The position numbers and the translations under genes are program-made. The notes under the pieces are model-generated. The model had not been told where the DNA came from and made no database searches. It saw nothing but the letters and a program-made list of their open reading frames with translations. This document shows positions 1-14,552 of a DNA stretch of 64,000 bases, piece after piece (the stretch's first letter is position 1; each line of letters opens with the position of its first letter). Origin of the DNA: Unio delphinus (taxonomy: Eukaryota > Mollusca > Bivalvia > Unionida > Unionidae); assembly GCA_029339505.1 (NCBI GenBank), contig JAQISU010000246.1, forward strand, positions 2,379,550-2,443,549. The letters are read 5' to 3'.

Positions 1-340
1 TGTTCGTTGGTACATATAGAGAATTCCAATGAGTGCACGCAATATTATTCATTAAAAACTTTAATTGGAAAGTTCAACATATCTGGCTCACCTGGTGGGT
101 TAGATAGGTTCTGGGCTGATCTTGTTCAATGTCTTCCAAATGTATGAACTCGTAAAAATTAATTGGCGTCATGCATACATATTCTTCCTCGCAATTGTCC
201 ATGGAAAAATTTAGACCATAGATTGTCTCCGTCGCAAGATGTCCAAAACACAGCACAGCAACACCGCCCAGGTAACGTTCTTTAATTATATCTGTCTGTA
301 TAAAAATAATAATATCCATTTCATCAATGTAAACATTGAC

Positions 341-488
<148 letters not shown>

Positions 489-736
489 CTGTTTTTGAGA
501 TGTTGCATTCATACTTGCTCATTATGATAAAAGAACAGTCCTTGTAATTTCAACAACAATTCAACCTTGAAAAAAACTTGATAACAGCAACTAGTAATTA
601 TCACTGTTGAAAAGGTGGTATGGAGTAAATATAATCTGATTTCCCTGATGTCCCTACTATGATGTCCCCTAGCCTTGTTTTGTCTATTATCCTACTAGCG
701 TACATATATTGACTTATACCGACGGCAACACCGATA

Positions 737-1004
737 CTTCTTATGGACCGAGTGTCTGTAAGTGTGGTCATAGATTTGAATGCTATTGGTAGAGCGTATA
801 GCGCAGGACATTAGTCCCTAATTCAAGTTTCATAGTCACGCACGAGAGCCGACTATTGACGCTATCACAACTTCTTATGGACCGAGTGTGTGTAAGTGTG
901 GACATAGATTTTAATGCTATTGGTAGAGCGTATAGCGCAGGACATTAGTCCCTAATTCAAGTTTCATAGTCACGCACGAGAGCCGACTATTGACGCTATC
1001 ACAA
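737..1004. repeat. Two-copy 134-bp tandem duplication
   Basis: The segment that starts CTTCTTATGGACCGAGTGT recurs 134 bp later with only a few substitutions, and both copies end in GACGCTATCACAA. It is non-coding. The following stretch to about 2470 contains short degenerate repeats (AGTTCGTAACGCGAG-like, about 1170-1245) and G/T-rich sequence (1495-1580), with no recognisable gene. Confidence 0.9.
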
Positions 1005-2480
1005 CAAGCTCAAGACCTTATTATTAGTATACCTGATTCAGTCAGATATAAATGTGGCAATATTTGTTTCCTCCTTAGCATTGTTACGTTACTTAAGCAG
1101 AACTAACTGACGTCATGGTATATCTATTTAATTTGACAAGCCTTAAAGAGACGTTATCATGCTGGGCATTATAGTTCATAACGCAAGACACTAATTTGTG
1201 ACGCGAGGGCACTAGTTCGTAACGCGAGCCAATAGTTCGTAACGGAAGATAACTTAACCTGAAGGAAATATTTCATTTATAATGCATTAAGAAACACTGA
1301 ATCGAACTATACCTTACAATAGTAGCAATAAATATTTCATTAATGTATTAATAAGTATTATTAAATATTCCCTCGTAATAAATCAGCTTTGGGAATAAAA
1401 GAGATTGAAAACAAATCACATGTACAAAAACGTAATTTAATTCCCATCATATAATTTACAGTTATATACAATATTTACGTCAGTTGATTGTTAAGGCGGG
1501 GGTGGGTGGTGGGTGGGTGGGCATCTTGTTGATTTTGTGTGGGTGGATTGGAGTTGGTGGGTGTAGGTGTGGAGAGGGTTGTTTTTTATGTTTTGATTTG
1601 GTGATTGCTGGTGAATTATTAGTGTATTTCACTGTTTAAAGAAGTGATAATATGTTTACATTATTAGTGGTCTAAGCAAGAAAATAAACCCTACACAACA
1701 TGTATAGGCCGGCGTGTATATTATCGCACTATACTAAGTTAAATATATGTCCCAAAACGAGAGTACTTTCATAGAAAAGGAAGCACCGTTCGATGATAGA
1801 CGAAAACGCTTATCAAATGTATTGAGAGAAATATATTGTTTCGTGTTCATTTTTCGTTGTCATGGTAAGAGACAGAAGTTGAAATCACACCACATTACGC
1901 TGGATATTACACAGGCTTTAAAATGCTACTACAACCCTAGGTAACAGGTGACCTCATGACTACGACGTGGTAAGGAAACGATCGGATCGTGTTGATGTAT
2001 GCCGTATACGTGAGTAACAGCATCAATCTTAAGAACTTGTCCTTTCAGCATTTTTAAAGTGCTTAACTAATAAGCTTTATTACTTATGTTCTCTATCAAT
2101 CTTAACCTGTAAATCGTTTATCAGAACTAAATTAAAGCAAGAAACTAACAGGACGGCATATGCATACAAAATAACAACGAGGACTGAAGTCACCTATTTG
2201 TGAATTTAATTAAGACCGTCACTCTTCATTTTAAAAATTAAACAAGTAATTTATGTTGTTTTACCCATTAGCAACTGTATTGTATTTGCATTCAATTTAC
2301 AACCGCACATATAGGATTTGACTGATTAATTGCAAGCACTATTTTAAAAACATTGTGATAAGAAAAGGTTATTTTTAAATATAAATATTAGAGCTAAGAC
2401 GAAGTAGCAAAAGCATGTTCCTCTTTCAAAATAGTAATGCATTACTAAACAAAACCAATATGACGCTCTATTCAACATAC

Positions 2481-3647
2481 CTGAACTTTGTATGCACCTG
2501 TTGAAATACAAGTTATACTTGCACAAGATGGCCAAATTCTCGGAACAATGTTCTGGAAACCTCTCCTGAACTCTTTTCTCAGCTGGTGTATCCTCTCTGA
2601 ACGTACTCTTCTGTAAAGACTTGTAATAAATTTTGATCTAACATCCTCGGGTATTTGTATATTTCGTGATATATTCCGATTCTCCAGGTCAGAAAGTAGT
2701 TCCTCCCATTTATTCTCCAATAATTTGAAATATCTTAATGCCATAGAGGAGTTAGAGAATATAATATTTCCCAATTCCTCCTCTGCCACAGAAAAGAGCA
2801 AGGAAATATAGAAGGCTTCAGGTTCGGTGGTTATTTTCCCACCTCTTAATGGGGTAAGAAGAAAGCGCAGTGATCCATTTGCCGTAAGACCTGATATAGG
2901 TCCGATTACAACATTGTGTTTTGAATAAGTAAAAGAAGGATATACACGTACAGATTGTATCCTTCTTAGATTTTTGTTTCCTTTTGTATTTTGGAGAAAA
3001 TATTGCAATAGTGTCAGATACAATCCAAACTTCAAGACTAAACGTCTCTTTTTCGGGAACATTTTACTCTTACCGCTTGTGGAACCGGAAGTCATGGCAA
3101 TGTAATCTGTTTTGCCTGGAAATAGGACGTCTAGTTCACCATTATCAATAATAACCTCAAAAAAACGTTCATAAAATGAGTAATCAGTCAATATTACTTT
3201 TGAAAGGTATTCATCTACATGCTTAATCTCACTTAAACGTAAATATTTTCCCATTTTCGTGTCTTTATTTCGATTAATAATTTTCGTGAGAAGAGAAGCC
3301 TGATACGCTTTGCTGTCTGCGTTGTTTTGTTTGAAACGCCAAAGCGCAAATATCCCTGCTAAGTCTATAACCCTGTAACATACGTACTGAGAACAGACTG
3401 ATGCATATGTATGGCTTTCCGCAGGTGACAGGCGTGATACATCGTACGTTATGACGGAAAGAAGGAAGAATCCGATGATGACAACGTCTACAAGATAGAA
3501 TGACAAAATCGACAAAAATAAATAGCAATTGGATATTAATGGGAAATCAGTTTCTCCAAATAGGTCAGAAAAGAAATAATTTATAAGGTTGACGATTGAA
3601 AGATTTTGACATAAATGCATATTAAAATATAAAGGATTCAATGACAT
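2481..3647 (-). CDS. GH3-domain-containing protein, 5' coding exon (partial)
   Basis: This encodes the N-terminal part of a GH3 family protein, the acyl-adenylating fold known from plant auxin conjugases and animal GHDC. The adenylate-binding motif is visible as AMTSGSTSGKSKMFP, and the family N-terminal pattern KAYQASLLTKIINRNKDTKMGKY precedes it. A strongly hydrophobic segment near the N-terminus (about residues 40-70) suggests a signal anchor, as in animal GH3-domain proteins. I chose the ATG at 3647; an upstream in-frame ATG at 3779 is possible. The frame closes at a good splice donor (CAG|GTATGTT, exon edge 2481), so the gene continues leftwards on the minus strand. I could not identify the next exon in 1-2480. 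The family is clear, but the substrate cannot be told. Confidence 0.8.
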
Positions 3648-4320
3648 GGTGTCTTTGTGATGTGCAGTTGTGAATTTATACTCCAAGGCAGATAACAAGA
3701 AAATAACATGTCGAACTTTACGAAAGTAACCAAATAAATGTATCAGTAAACATTTACGTTCGTTTAGTCTATTATGCATCTTGCAAACAACAAAAACCAC
3801 CACCACCAACAACAACAACCCCAGCTAAAGTTGTACTAGTATAGCATGTATAAGTCCATTTCAGTTAACATTTTACACGTCTAAATAGTTCAACACGTTA
3901 TTTTAATACAATTGCTAGAAAATGGCAACATAATAAGATCGCTTGTATAGCATAGTAACAAAATTTACCAAATTTAATTTGCCTTTGTCTGGTATATTTC
4001 CGATCAACCTTGATCAATAGCTTCCTGTGGCGGACGTATAGACGAATAAACATACGGAATCAAGGATATAAACACAGACAGACAGACAGGCACAAATAAA
4101 GATTCCACAGCAGTATACCTAATCTAACAAGTATCCATTTTCACGGATACTAAGTGAATCAACTGTACCTAGATGTCCGCACGACATGTAAATGATGGGG
4201 TCTAATAGATTCGGTGAGAATTGAAAATGCATACTAAAGAGTCGAAAGCAACAAATACAACAGCAAATATATATCATATTTTTCTACTGCAAGGAAGGTA
4301 CAAGTTTTGATATTCTGACG

Positions 4321-4326
<6 letters not shown>

Positions 4327-4380
<54 letters not shown>
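4327..4380. repeat. (GT)n microsatellite
   Basis: A near-perfect GT tract with one T interruption. The flanking 3820-5500 shows only simple sequence (GACA repeats near 4075, G homopolymers near 4940 and 5320) and no supported gene. Confidence 0.95.
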
Positions 4381-5518
4381 ATAAAAAACCGGTATGATGC
4401 ATTGCTGAATAGGACTTGATTTGTTGTCATCCAAATCTAGTTTACTAGAACAAATTAAACGGTCCCAATCCTACCACTCGCTCAATTCGCTGATATCTAT
4501 ATATTTAGAAAACGAAAACGAGGCGAATTTAAGAAAAGGACGCAGGGGTACATTGAATAATGATTTTAACCTTCTAATCTTCGAGTCAGGTGCATTTATA
4601 TGACGATTAAATATATCCGGTATCCAGGTAGGAACATAAAATATGCTCTTTGTATTATAATCAAATCTCTATTTTAACAATAAAATTCTGTCAAAGCAAA
4701 TACACTGCTTAATATCACATCAAAAAAAAGAGTCAGCGTTTGTTGATTTACAGGGGGTTGATTGTTGATTGGGGGTGTGGGGTAAGAGTTATCTCGCTTG
4801 GCCAGATGATCACCTCGGCCTATTCAATCAATGTAACTTTTCATCCCTACTTGTGAAGGTCTGAGCCCCTATCATCATAACCTGGAATATAGTCCTTTTG
4901 AAATCAATCACCGTTCTGAATCCGCCAGAGCGGTAGCTGGGGGGGGGGGGGGGGGTGCAGGGGGGTACATATGTTTCCGGGCGCCAAGGTACAGGGGCAA
5001 AATGAGGCTTACAACGTTACATTATAATAAGTAACTGATCAGTTTGCGACAGTGAAATCAAGAAAAATACATCTTTTGTAGACTATGTAAATCAGTCTAC
5101 GACAGTGACTGAGTGGGTCATGTACAATAATTTCTATAAATTTGCTTCTTTAAATACAATGTTTTATTAAAATTTAAATTGTTTTCCATTTTCAATGTAA
5201 TAGAAAAATGTGATTAAACAGGGAGGGGGCTGGGGTGCCAATTTTATAGTTCGTCCCCGAGCGCAACATATCATAGCTACGCCTCTGGAATCCGCCTCTC
5301 ATTAGTGTCACTATTATGGGGGGGGGGGGGGCGGGGTTGCACTTACCTGTAGCTAAACCCATGTTTTCGGTACAAAAAATGCGTATGATCAGGATCAACA
5401 CACCACACGTACAAAAGAGAAAGGAACTAGCAAGGAACTGTCTCCCTTTGGATGGCATGGTACTTCTTTTTTCGCTTCAAATATAAAAAAGGTGCAACCA
5501 ATCAACATACATACATGC

Positions 5519-5525
5519 ATGCATG

Positions 5526-5571
<46 letters not shown>

Positions 5572-5612
5572 CATACATACATACATACATACATACATAC
5601 ATACATACATAC
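5519..5612. repeat. Compound microsatellite (TGCA)n-(CA)n-(CATA)n
   Basis: CATGCATGCATGCA is followed by a CA tract and then a CATA tetranucleotide array. All frames through it are repeat-derived. The following 5650-6960 has no ORF I can support. Confidence 0.95.
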
Positions 5613-6974
5613 TGACTGACTGGCAGGCAGGCGGACGCCAGGCATACATACAGACAGACGAATCTAGTAGAGCAAGGAATACAACTAGTTATTAAAGAAC
5701 ACATTCGTTATATAATGAGGGCATACCACATAAATGATGAAATTATAAATATATCCCATCGTTCAATTATTTACCATGTATGATCTATAAAAATACTTTC
5801 CTTTTGGATTTTTGAAACAGAAATCAATCTTTCTGTGCATGGGAATGTGGGGGTTGGTGGGGTAATATGAACCCAAAACCCCAAAACAGAAGTCAAGAAA
5901 TCTGTTAAGTAAATTTGCAGATGCGTTTAGTCTTCTCGATTTATGGAGCAATTTACTTCTAAAGAAAATTTGAAGAACATCGCACTTAGATAATGATCGT
6001 CCTACATTTGGTAGACTTGATTATTTTATAATATCCGATAGTCTAATGAAAAGTATTTTTGGAAGCAAATTTATACCATCTATCTGTTCCAGTCTCGGCA
6101 GTTATATTTCACTTAGAGTTTCTTAAGATATATTTGGCTCTTGTTACTTTAAATTGAATAAAAGTTTTCTATTTGATGAAGAATACAAACACAAAGATGC
6201 AAAGCAAGAGAAGGGTGAGAAATATCCTGTAAATACATCGAAATCATGTTTAGCATAGAATATCCCTTTCAGAACCAAATATTACGTTGTTGCTATTTTC
6301 GTGTTAAATAGGATTAATGGATGCAGAAATTTTCACTTTTAGTGTATTGCATTTGTGACCGGATATTTGCAGTATACGACTGGAACAATAGACTACAGAA
6401 TACGTACACAAATTTCTTTTCGAGTAGGATATGCATCTCATATACACTGCATAAAGATCAGATGTACTTAGATAAAGTCCTGTCAATTAGGAGAACCATT
6501 TATATCTAAATTCTTCTGTGAAGAGAGCTGAGTTTATTTACTTCTGTATGTTCACATTTAAACCACGCTTGTATATACGGTGGATTCTATATCAATGTTA
6601 CAGATGTACCGCCCCTCTGCCACCCCGCTATCAAATAAACAATACCTTTAGTTTTATTTATTATTGTTCTTGTCCTGCAGTTTTACGCCATTTTTCTCAT
6701 TATGATATTGTTATACATGACATAACAAAGCCTTGTGGGGGTAACATATCCATATTCAGACAGCCAAAATTATTTTTCTCAATTTCCTTTCGCAAGTCGA
6801 GTTCCAAATTTGCCGCTAAATATGTTCATTCAAAACGAAACATTCCAGAAGGCTGGGTTAAAAATGTTCACACAATCCCAGTCAATCATTAAAGAGGATA
6901 AATTTCATGGGCTTAAGTGGATCAATCAAAATCACATATAGTGATATTTTAACGTGTGGTAATATCAAAATTAT

Positions 6975-6976
<2 letters not shown>

Positions 6977-7021
<45 letters not shown>
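6977..7021. repeat. (GT)n microsatellite
   Basis: A perfect GT tract. From here to about 9340 I see only AT-rich unique-looking DNA with no gene, RNA gene or clear repeat family. Confidence 0.95.
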
Positions 7022-7022
<1 letters not shown>

Positions 7023-9342
7023 TTATGTACTTAATTATGTCGAAAACACAATCAAAGTACAGCTCTAAAACGTTTGATCTGAATCACAAGGTCATGTATG
7101 GTTGAGTGAGCAGATCGCCGAATGATTTATCTTAGACTAACAATTATTTATCAGAGAATGAACATATCCATCAGAGTATTTAAAAACTATAAGCCAATAT
7201 ATATCAGTGATCTTGAACAAGCATGTTTGTTGTAAAATGAACCGACGCTGCCTCCTATTTTACTGATTCCATATACGATCAGAAAATATAAGCAAATTAA
7301 AAAAAATGTCACAAAAAACCTGAGCAAAGTGTTGGTATCGACGATTTATAACGCGGGCTCAAACAAACATGCTATTCCAGATGTAGTGTCATAACAAAGA
7401 GAGACCAAGACCAACTGTAAATACCTCATACGGAATGCTCAGTATCTTTACGAAACGTCACAACCATCGTCGCAGATCCTCGTAAATTAATAATTTGCAT
7501 CGCCTTCCCAATATGTTCTTGTTCACTGTGTTTGAATTTTACTATGTCATCTAAACTTACTGTGTAACCCTTTAAAATCCAGCACAATCACTATCCTAAC
7601 ACTACCTCACCCCTGCAAGCCTCAACATTTTTAAATTTTGCTCATTTTTAACTTATATATTGATGTTGATACTGTTACTTGTAAATGTAAAGATAAATTG
7701 TGCCACACTGTTAAACCTAGTCAGGTGCCGCCACTATTTCTGGTCTTCAATTTGCCCCATCCATATTTTATTTACTTGATTGCATGGCACCTGGTCTCAG
7801 TTCTCTTTAATTCCTGATTGGTCATGTACTGTCTTACTCACCGTGTGCAATCGGGAATGGATTCATAATATATACCAAGAATGCGCCATAACAGCCAATA
7901 ACTAATTCAGCATCTCCTAAAGGTATTTTTTTTCAAAATAAAAATGGCTTCATTGATTGAGACTGGAGTGCTCTTTTGAATTTAAAATAGAAGTCATACG
8001 ATAATAAGATATACGTTTTAATTGTTTTTCTTTAAAAGCTGATGGTAGTAGAAGAGATCGGCAATGAGCTGCTTTCGTGTAAATCGTAAAGCAGTGAGAG
8101 ACAATGAAAAATGTTTATCGACAGTTCTATTGAGATCAGATGTGGGCAAACATATTTAAAACTTTCAACAAGTTCTTAATATTCATCTCAAAGTATTTTT
8201 CAAGTTTTAGTATTGAGAGGCCTGTATGAATAAACTTTAGTTATGACGCTATGTATGTGGTGGTGAAATTCTCTCATGGCTAACGGATAACAAATGTAGA
8301 AATTGTTTTTGTAATATGTTTAACAATTAAATTTTGCACCACTGTTGAATGCCAGTTGTATTATACATTTTAAAGTGGTACAATTGTATAGTCAAATATA
8401 TCACTGCGCTCAACCGTAACGTGAAATGAATTGTACTTGTCACGAGTTCGGTGTCTTCTGTTGATGCCTAGTGCCCTGGATCTTTCAGATTCTTTCAGGA
8501 ATTTTTTATTTGTATCCACTGTTACTTTCGTTAGTGGCTCAGTAGATTATTATCATTTTGATTAATCACTAAGTCTAGTTGTAAAAATAGTGCAACTTTA
8601 TATTTCTTGAGGATATGAATTAAGAATATATATTATTGGCGGAAACTGATACTTTTACCACTAAAACAACCATTTCAGTTCAACAACACAGTCTTTGCTT
8701 TGAGAGTTACATTGACAACATTACTAATAAAGCAACAACGATAGCAACAACAGCAATGTCAATAACACAATAGCACATATGTTACTACACACATAGAAAA
8801 CATCATTCTCATCACACAGTCAAGGACAAGATCGTGAAGAAAAAAAATGTTGTTTATATATGTACTATATTACTTTTTGCTTACCTGTAATGCTGTGATT
8901 GATCACCATACATTTGAACAAGAGACTTGTTTTTCACGACGCGATACTGAACGGTTTGTGTTTTCAAGTCTGTAATTTTAACAAATAAATATATTTACCG
9001 GTTTATTCACTCGAGTGGTTCAAAGATACAATTTGTAATCTTGTGTTTTCATGAGTTAGTGGATAAATGTTATCTTGTTCTCAACACATTTCCTGATACT
9101 CAACCACTTCACCACATAATGGCTTTTATAGGCCAAAGTTTACATCAACATATGACCTTACAAATATTCAACATGAATAACAACACTGAACTATAGGAAA
9201 TAAATGAAAACACGAATAAGCAGCGACAATAAGTGTGCAAATCAATTTAAGATAGAAGGCTAATAAATTTATATCTTGTCTTTGTTGCACTTCTTAGAAA
9301 ATATTAGTTTTTTCTTGCAGTTTTAATCATTTATCTGACCCC

Positions 9343-10050
9343 TATATTATTGGGTCTGAACTTTATGCACCCCACAAACTTAATTATCTTATGTATTTGC
9401 TCATTTACCAATTTTTTTTTATAGAATTTTAGGTTATTTCCTCATTTACCAACTCTTTACATAGAATGTTAGGTTATTTGCTCATTTAAAAAAACTCTTT
9501 ACATAGAATGTTAGCTCTTATTTGTTCATATACCAACTCTTTATACAGAATTTTAGGTTCTTATTTGCTCATTTACCAACTCTTTATATAGAATTTTAGG
9601 TTCTTATTTGCTCATTTACCAGTTACTGTTATAGAATGTAAGGTTCTTTTTTTCTCATTTGCCAACTCTGATATGAGAAATTTAGGGTCTTATTTGCTCA
9701 TTTACTAACTATTTATATAGAAGTTTAGGTAGTTGTGTGCTAATTTACCTAATCTTAATATAAAATTTTAGGTTCTTATTTGCTAAGAGGAACTTTGTAT
9801 GAATTTACACTCTAAAGAATATTTACATGTAGATACAATGGCATTATTTCTGGTCTGAACCTTATGCTCCCCATAAAGCGAATTATCTTATGTATTTGCT
9901 CATTTACCAACTTTTTATATAGAATTTTAGGTTCTTATTTGCTCATTTACCAATTCTTTATATAGAATTTTAGGTTCTTTTTTGCTAAGAGGAACTTTAT
10001 TTGAATTTACACTCAAAGGAAAATTTACTTTTAGATATCTTGGCATTATT
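9343..10050. repeat. AT-rich minisatellite, unit about 46 bp, in two related blocks
   Basis: Degenerate copies of a unit containing TTGCTCATTTACCAACTCTT and TAGAATTTTAGGTT repeat about a dozen times. A larger block is duplicated: the lead-in (GGTCTGAACYTTATGC...AATTATCTTATG) occurs near 9350 and 9855, and the tail (TTGCTAAGAGGAACTTT) near 9780 and 9980. This shows array expansion by segmental duplication. It is non-coding. Confidence 0.85.
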
Positions 10051-10876
10051 TCTATTCCATTAACCAGATATATTTTGTTTTTAAAATTCCGAAATATTCA
10101 ATGTAACTATTCGCACCATGCCACGTTTAGATGCATGTGCATATAAGTGTCATATATGCTGCACACAACCACCACCCCCACCCGCAAAAAGACCATGAGC
10201 ATTAAATGATCAATACATGGAAACTATAACGTTTCAGGCATGGAAAGTGACTATTGCTATTCGATTATCTAAGTTATGTCCTCTATACTGATTTGCCTAC
10301 GTACAGAACAAAAGGAAAAAAGAACATAGTGTTCCGTAGCTCTGTTGTATTGGCTTCTGTGGCTGAAAATGCTAAAATAGTTCATAAAATTTCATAATAT
10401 GGCAGAATTTTTTAATGTAATGAATGATTTTTAATAGCTGACCAATCTTATTTTTGGACGGAATTGTCCATGCAGCGTAGTCAGTTCAATCGGACTATTG
10501 GACGGAGAACATAATCTTATAATGACAAAGTACAATTGCCCATAGGTTTGAATGAAGAAGATGTCAGCAGATGAATATTGCAGTAACTAAGATCGTTGAA
10601 CTGCACAGATAACTTTGTCAATGATGCAATTTAAATATTTATCAGACGCCAAAATAACATATATAAAACTTTCTCACTGTTCTGTTATGAGATTCTCTGT
10701 TATTATAAATGAAATCTATGATTCATTTCATCATATATTAATATTTAACATATGAAACTGATTTGCTGTAAGCAGGAAGTTAATAAGTTTGACGAAAGGT
10801 TTCAACCGTCTGACAGTGCTTCTGTCAAATGTTCTTTTCCGATTTTATTTCAATCTGATTATCACAGTTTTGAGGA

Positions 10877-11260
<384 letters not shown>

Positions 11261-12356
11261 GTACTACTTGACAGTAAGATACTAAACCTCAATTGATTGT
11301 TGAACACAAAAGAGGATGCTATTATCGTCATGGTCTTTGAATTTCATGATGGAATTACCAGTTTTATGTGGAATATGTCTACGATGTTTTGAATTCCATC
11401 CTGATGTGGTCCGTCAAGTTCTTAGTGTGGATATGGAATCGGGTTCAGATTCATCAAAAACCTAGAGAATGTTGCTCACCATCTTCTTTATCAGAACAAT
11501 TCAAGACCTACAGTGTTATTTCCGTATCATCATAAAATAGGCCACGTTCTCTGTACAATCTTCTGCCAACACTTTTGCCGCAGTTTTCTTTGGTGCTTTA
11601 GGTTTTGCGCTTCCCTATAGTCGTGGTCCTCGTTTGTGTTACGTTCAATCTTCTGCGTTAGACTCTTTTTGGTGCTGATAATGGCTTCAAGTATTTTTAT
11701 ATTTCTCTCACTTATATAACTGTTATCTTCGCCTCTTGTTTCTTTGATAGATTAACTGACTCTTTGAAGTTGCAAAAAGATCTTACCTTATCATAAATGT
11801 CAAGTTCGTGTGCAGCTTGTTTGTTTCTTCATCAACGTGACAAAACATTCTTCGTATTAGCGTCTACTCATTCATATAGGGTTTAGTCTCAAGAGTTTAT
11901 AAAAATATTTTTGAGCCTATGTTGTCATAAGTAACGACCAGCGGGCAATCGAGTTTATCTTATCATGCCTCTCCTCAAATAGCAGTTTATTAGGTTAACG
12001 TGCAATTATCACGAATTCTGACTTTTAATGTATTATATTTTAACAATAATCATCTAGCGTGAATATTTAAAAATAATTAAGACCAAAACTAGTAAGCGAT
12101 GCAAAAGCACAAAGTATTAGGAATGCCTTTATTTTCTCGTGCCTGGATTCAGGTTATCGAAGCTACATATTTTAAACGTTACGGTATATGTACTTAAGAC
12201 AAGTATTGTCCTGCTGATCGTATCATTTGATGCATCAGTCCACCAATTATTTGAAAATGTATTGCCCTATTTTCTGATGAACAACGCAACAGACAATTAC
12301 TAAAACCTGGTGAAACGCAGACAGCAAAAAAATGTGTGTGTGTGTGATTTAGATTT

Positions 12357-12801
12357 TCAAGCGAAAGCACTAAAATTGCACACAAGTTTATCTTTAATAT
12401 ACGTCTTATTTATCGCTTTAGTTTCAGCAGCAGTTTGTAATTGTACGCTCCACATATTAATATCGCCTGTATAGTTCCGGCAGATAGCGGGGAACATATC
12501 CGGCCCAAAAAGCAACTGAATGACGTTTCGTCCAGTAGACAGAACGCGCCCTTGAGATACATTAATGTTGGTATCCTCTATCACCAGCACTTTCAGCCCT
12601 ACTTTTTTGTTGGCTGCAAGTTTCTGATCTGTTAGCGTGGTTACATACATTTTTAGGTTCTCGTGCTAATATTAAATTGTCTTGTAATAGTTTCGCCAGA
12701 TTTTAGTACTTGTCTTTTGCGTTTTGCAGCAGACACTGTTGACTGTGTACTAGAGCTAATATCAACGTCAATGACGATACCAGAAGCGGTATAATTACTC
12801 A
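12357..12801 (-). pseudogene. Broken unknown ORF pair (49 aa then 97 aa)
   Basis: On the minus strand an ATG at 12801 opens a 49-codon frame (MSNYTASGIVIDVDISSSTQ...) that stops at about 12652. A second frame (MYVTTLTDQKLAANKKVG...) begins 2 nt after that stop, out of phase, and runs to 12357. Together they read like one about 150-aa protein broken by a small indel. I do not recognise the family. It lies about 1 kb from the decayed Polinton fragment, so it may be an accessory gene of that element, but the intact copy has no visible counterpart. Confidence 0.35.
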
Positions 12802-12840
12802 TTATTTATAGTCTGCTCACACAAGATGCTAGTTGTTAAC

Positions 12841-12884
12841 TGTGTGTGTGTGTGTGTGTGTGCGCGCGCGCGTGCGCGCGCGCT
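12841..12884. repeat. (TG)n-(CG)n alternating purine-pyrimidine tract
   Basis: A GT tract runs directly into GC/GCGT dinucleotides, giving about 44 bp of strict purine-pyrimidine alternation, the classical Z-DNA-prone composition. It abuts the 3' end of a minus-strand SINE and may be an expanded SINE tail. Confidence 0.9.
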
Positions 12885-12885
12885 T

Positions 12886-13152
12886 TGGATTTTAGCGTAG
12901 CTTTAACATATCGCTACGATGTCTGCATTTTTTTAGTGATGCAGCAGACGTAGTATAATGTCCAATCCAGTCAACCCAGTCATACTATCCTGATACTGGG
13001 CCTACCAATGGCCGCACTGACCTTTCAATGCTGAGCGCCAAGCAAGGCAACTGCTAGTACTATTTGTTTAAGTCTTTGACATGACTCAGCCGGGGTTTGA
13101 ACCCACGACCTACCGCATCCGACTCTAAGCACTAGACCACCTGAGTGGTCCA
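12886..13152 (-). mobile_element. tRNA-derived SINE, family A
   Basis: Read on the minus strand, a tRNA-like head (A-box-like GGTGGTCTAGTGC and B box GGGTTCAAACCC) is followed by a body with CTTGGCGCTCAGCATT and a tail ending ...GTTAAAGCTACGCTAAAATCC. The same body occurs at 26387, 56676 and 57957, which proves it is a dispersed repeat. Confidence 0.85.
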
Positions 13153-13764
13153 TTTTTAACTTGACTCAGAAGACGATTGGATAATGTGGGACAATATTTT
13201 GTTTTGGGATTGCCACCACATGAGAGCAGGATCAACTGACTTAGGCAAGAACAACCTACTTCTAAAGACGCTTTTGAAGAACGAACTTAGCTATGACAAT
13301 ATAATTATGTCTAGTAGCTCAACCCTGGAAGGATAAATAATATATAAATAAAATATTTAGTGACGTTGATGAAACTGTAGGCACTCCTGATGTGTTTTGT
13401 TCATACTAGTGGAACGAGAAGAGATAACCCCGTAAAAGAACTTGGTGATGAGATAGCTTCTGTGAGATTGCTTGACAAACATGCACATTTATAACGACAA
13501 TATGAAAAAAATAAAGGAATATTTCAAGCTGTCGCGATATAGGCGCTGCATTATCAACAGAGAGGATAACATACCATGTTTAGAAGGGTCCGTTCGCAAA
13601 AATAAAGCTTCATATCATAACGAAAAAGTATGTAAAACCCCAATGTCCTAAATCTGTAAAGCATGAAAATTTGATTAAAGATGCATATATCGTCGCTAAT
13701 AATATTCAGTCTATCAGAAACGACGATAACAATTCTACTATATCTAAATAGGAAGTAAAAAAAA

Positions 13765-14067
13765 ATGGAATCAGATTCAGCATCAAGTAAAAAAGACGAA
13801 TTTTATTATATAGATCTTGATCCAAGTGTCACTGAAAGTGGTTTTGCTACTAGAGAAAGTGGTATTGATACTGCATGTCCCAGAAACTTCCGTGTTGATG
13901 TTGAACGACTAGAAAACCTCATCGGAGGAAAACGAGCCGGTAATCATTGCCCAGAAATCATCCATGAAGCAGCTATTTGTCAACGATTATTTACAGGCGG
14001 TATCATGTACATTACTGTTTATCAGTCTTTCGTTCATGAAAATGTTGATGATTACCGCAGTGATTGA
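13765..14067 (+). pseudogene. Remnant of the Polinton 330-aa protein gene (C-terminal domain)
   Basis: The 100-codon frame contains RLENLIGGKRAGNHCPEII and RLFTGGIMYITVY. These match the C-terminal domain of the intact protein (RLEVLIGGKRAGNNSVEII, RLFAGGIMDINVY). The N-terminal two-thirds is missing or unrecognisable. It lies immediately before further remnants in the same order as the intact element. Confidence 0.85.
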
Positions 14068-14269
14068 GAGTATGCAATTAGATCAGTGACAAGAACGAAA
14101 AGATAATGCTGAACGTGGACCGATCATGGCCAGTGTGATAGGTTCACGATTACTTACCTATAACTGGGAATCAAAGCTCTTCACGTTGTTCGTGAAAAAG
14201 TATTGGTGATATTGCTAGTAAAGCCTTCTCGACAATCTAGGACAGACTACCACGATTAGTAAGACGATA

Positions 14270-14420
14270 TCCGCAGCAAGCAAAACTGTCCAGCACTGAC
14301 GTCGTGCTTTAAAATGTCAGTAAAATAATAAATCAAACTGCAAATCAAACTCTAGCACAGTTGGCTGGTATACCCCTGTCAGAAAAAGAAAATAGTATAA
14401 CTGCTAGTCTGATGGCAGAA
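14270..14420 (+). pseudogene. Remnant of the Polinton 161-aa basic protein gene
   Basis: A short stretch reads like NQTLAQLAGIPLSEKENSI, paralleling the EEKLAQLTASPVTDNAIMN segment of the intact protein. Position between the 330-aa and capsid remnants supports the assignment; similarity alone would be marginal. Confidence 0.5.
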
Positions 14421-14552
14421 GTGGTATTCGTGTTAGATGAAAACTATTATAATAAAATGTTCAAGTGTGTATCTGATCACGTATTCGATATGGACGCAGA
14501 CATTCTCAAGGACGAATGTGTGCGGTGGCTATCAATATTATTCTTATGACAC

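Noticed and set aside
6518..6892. 124-aa ORF
   Set aside because: No recognisable domain, low-complexity aromatic composition, no splice or promoter context; likely chance.
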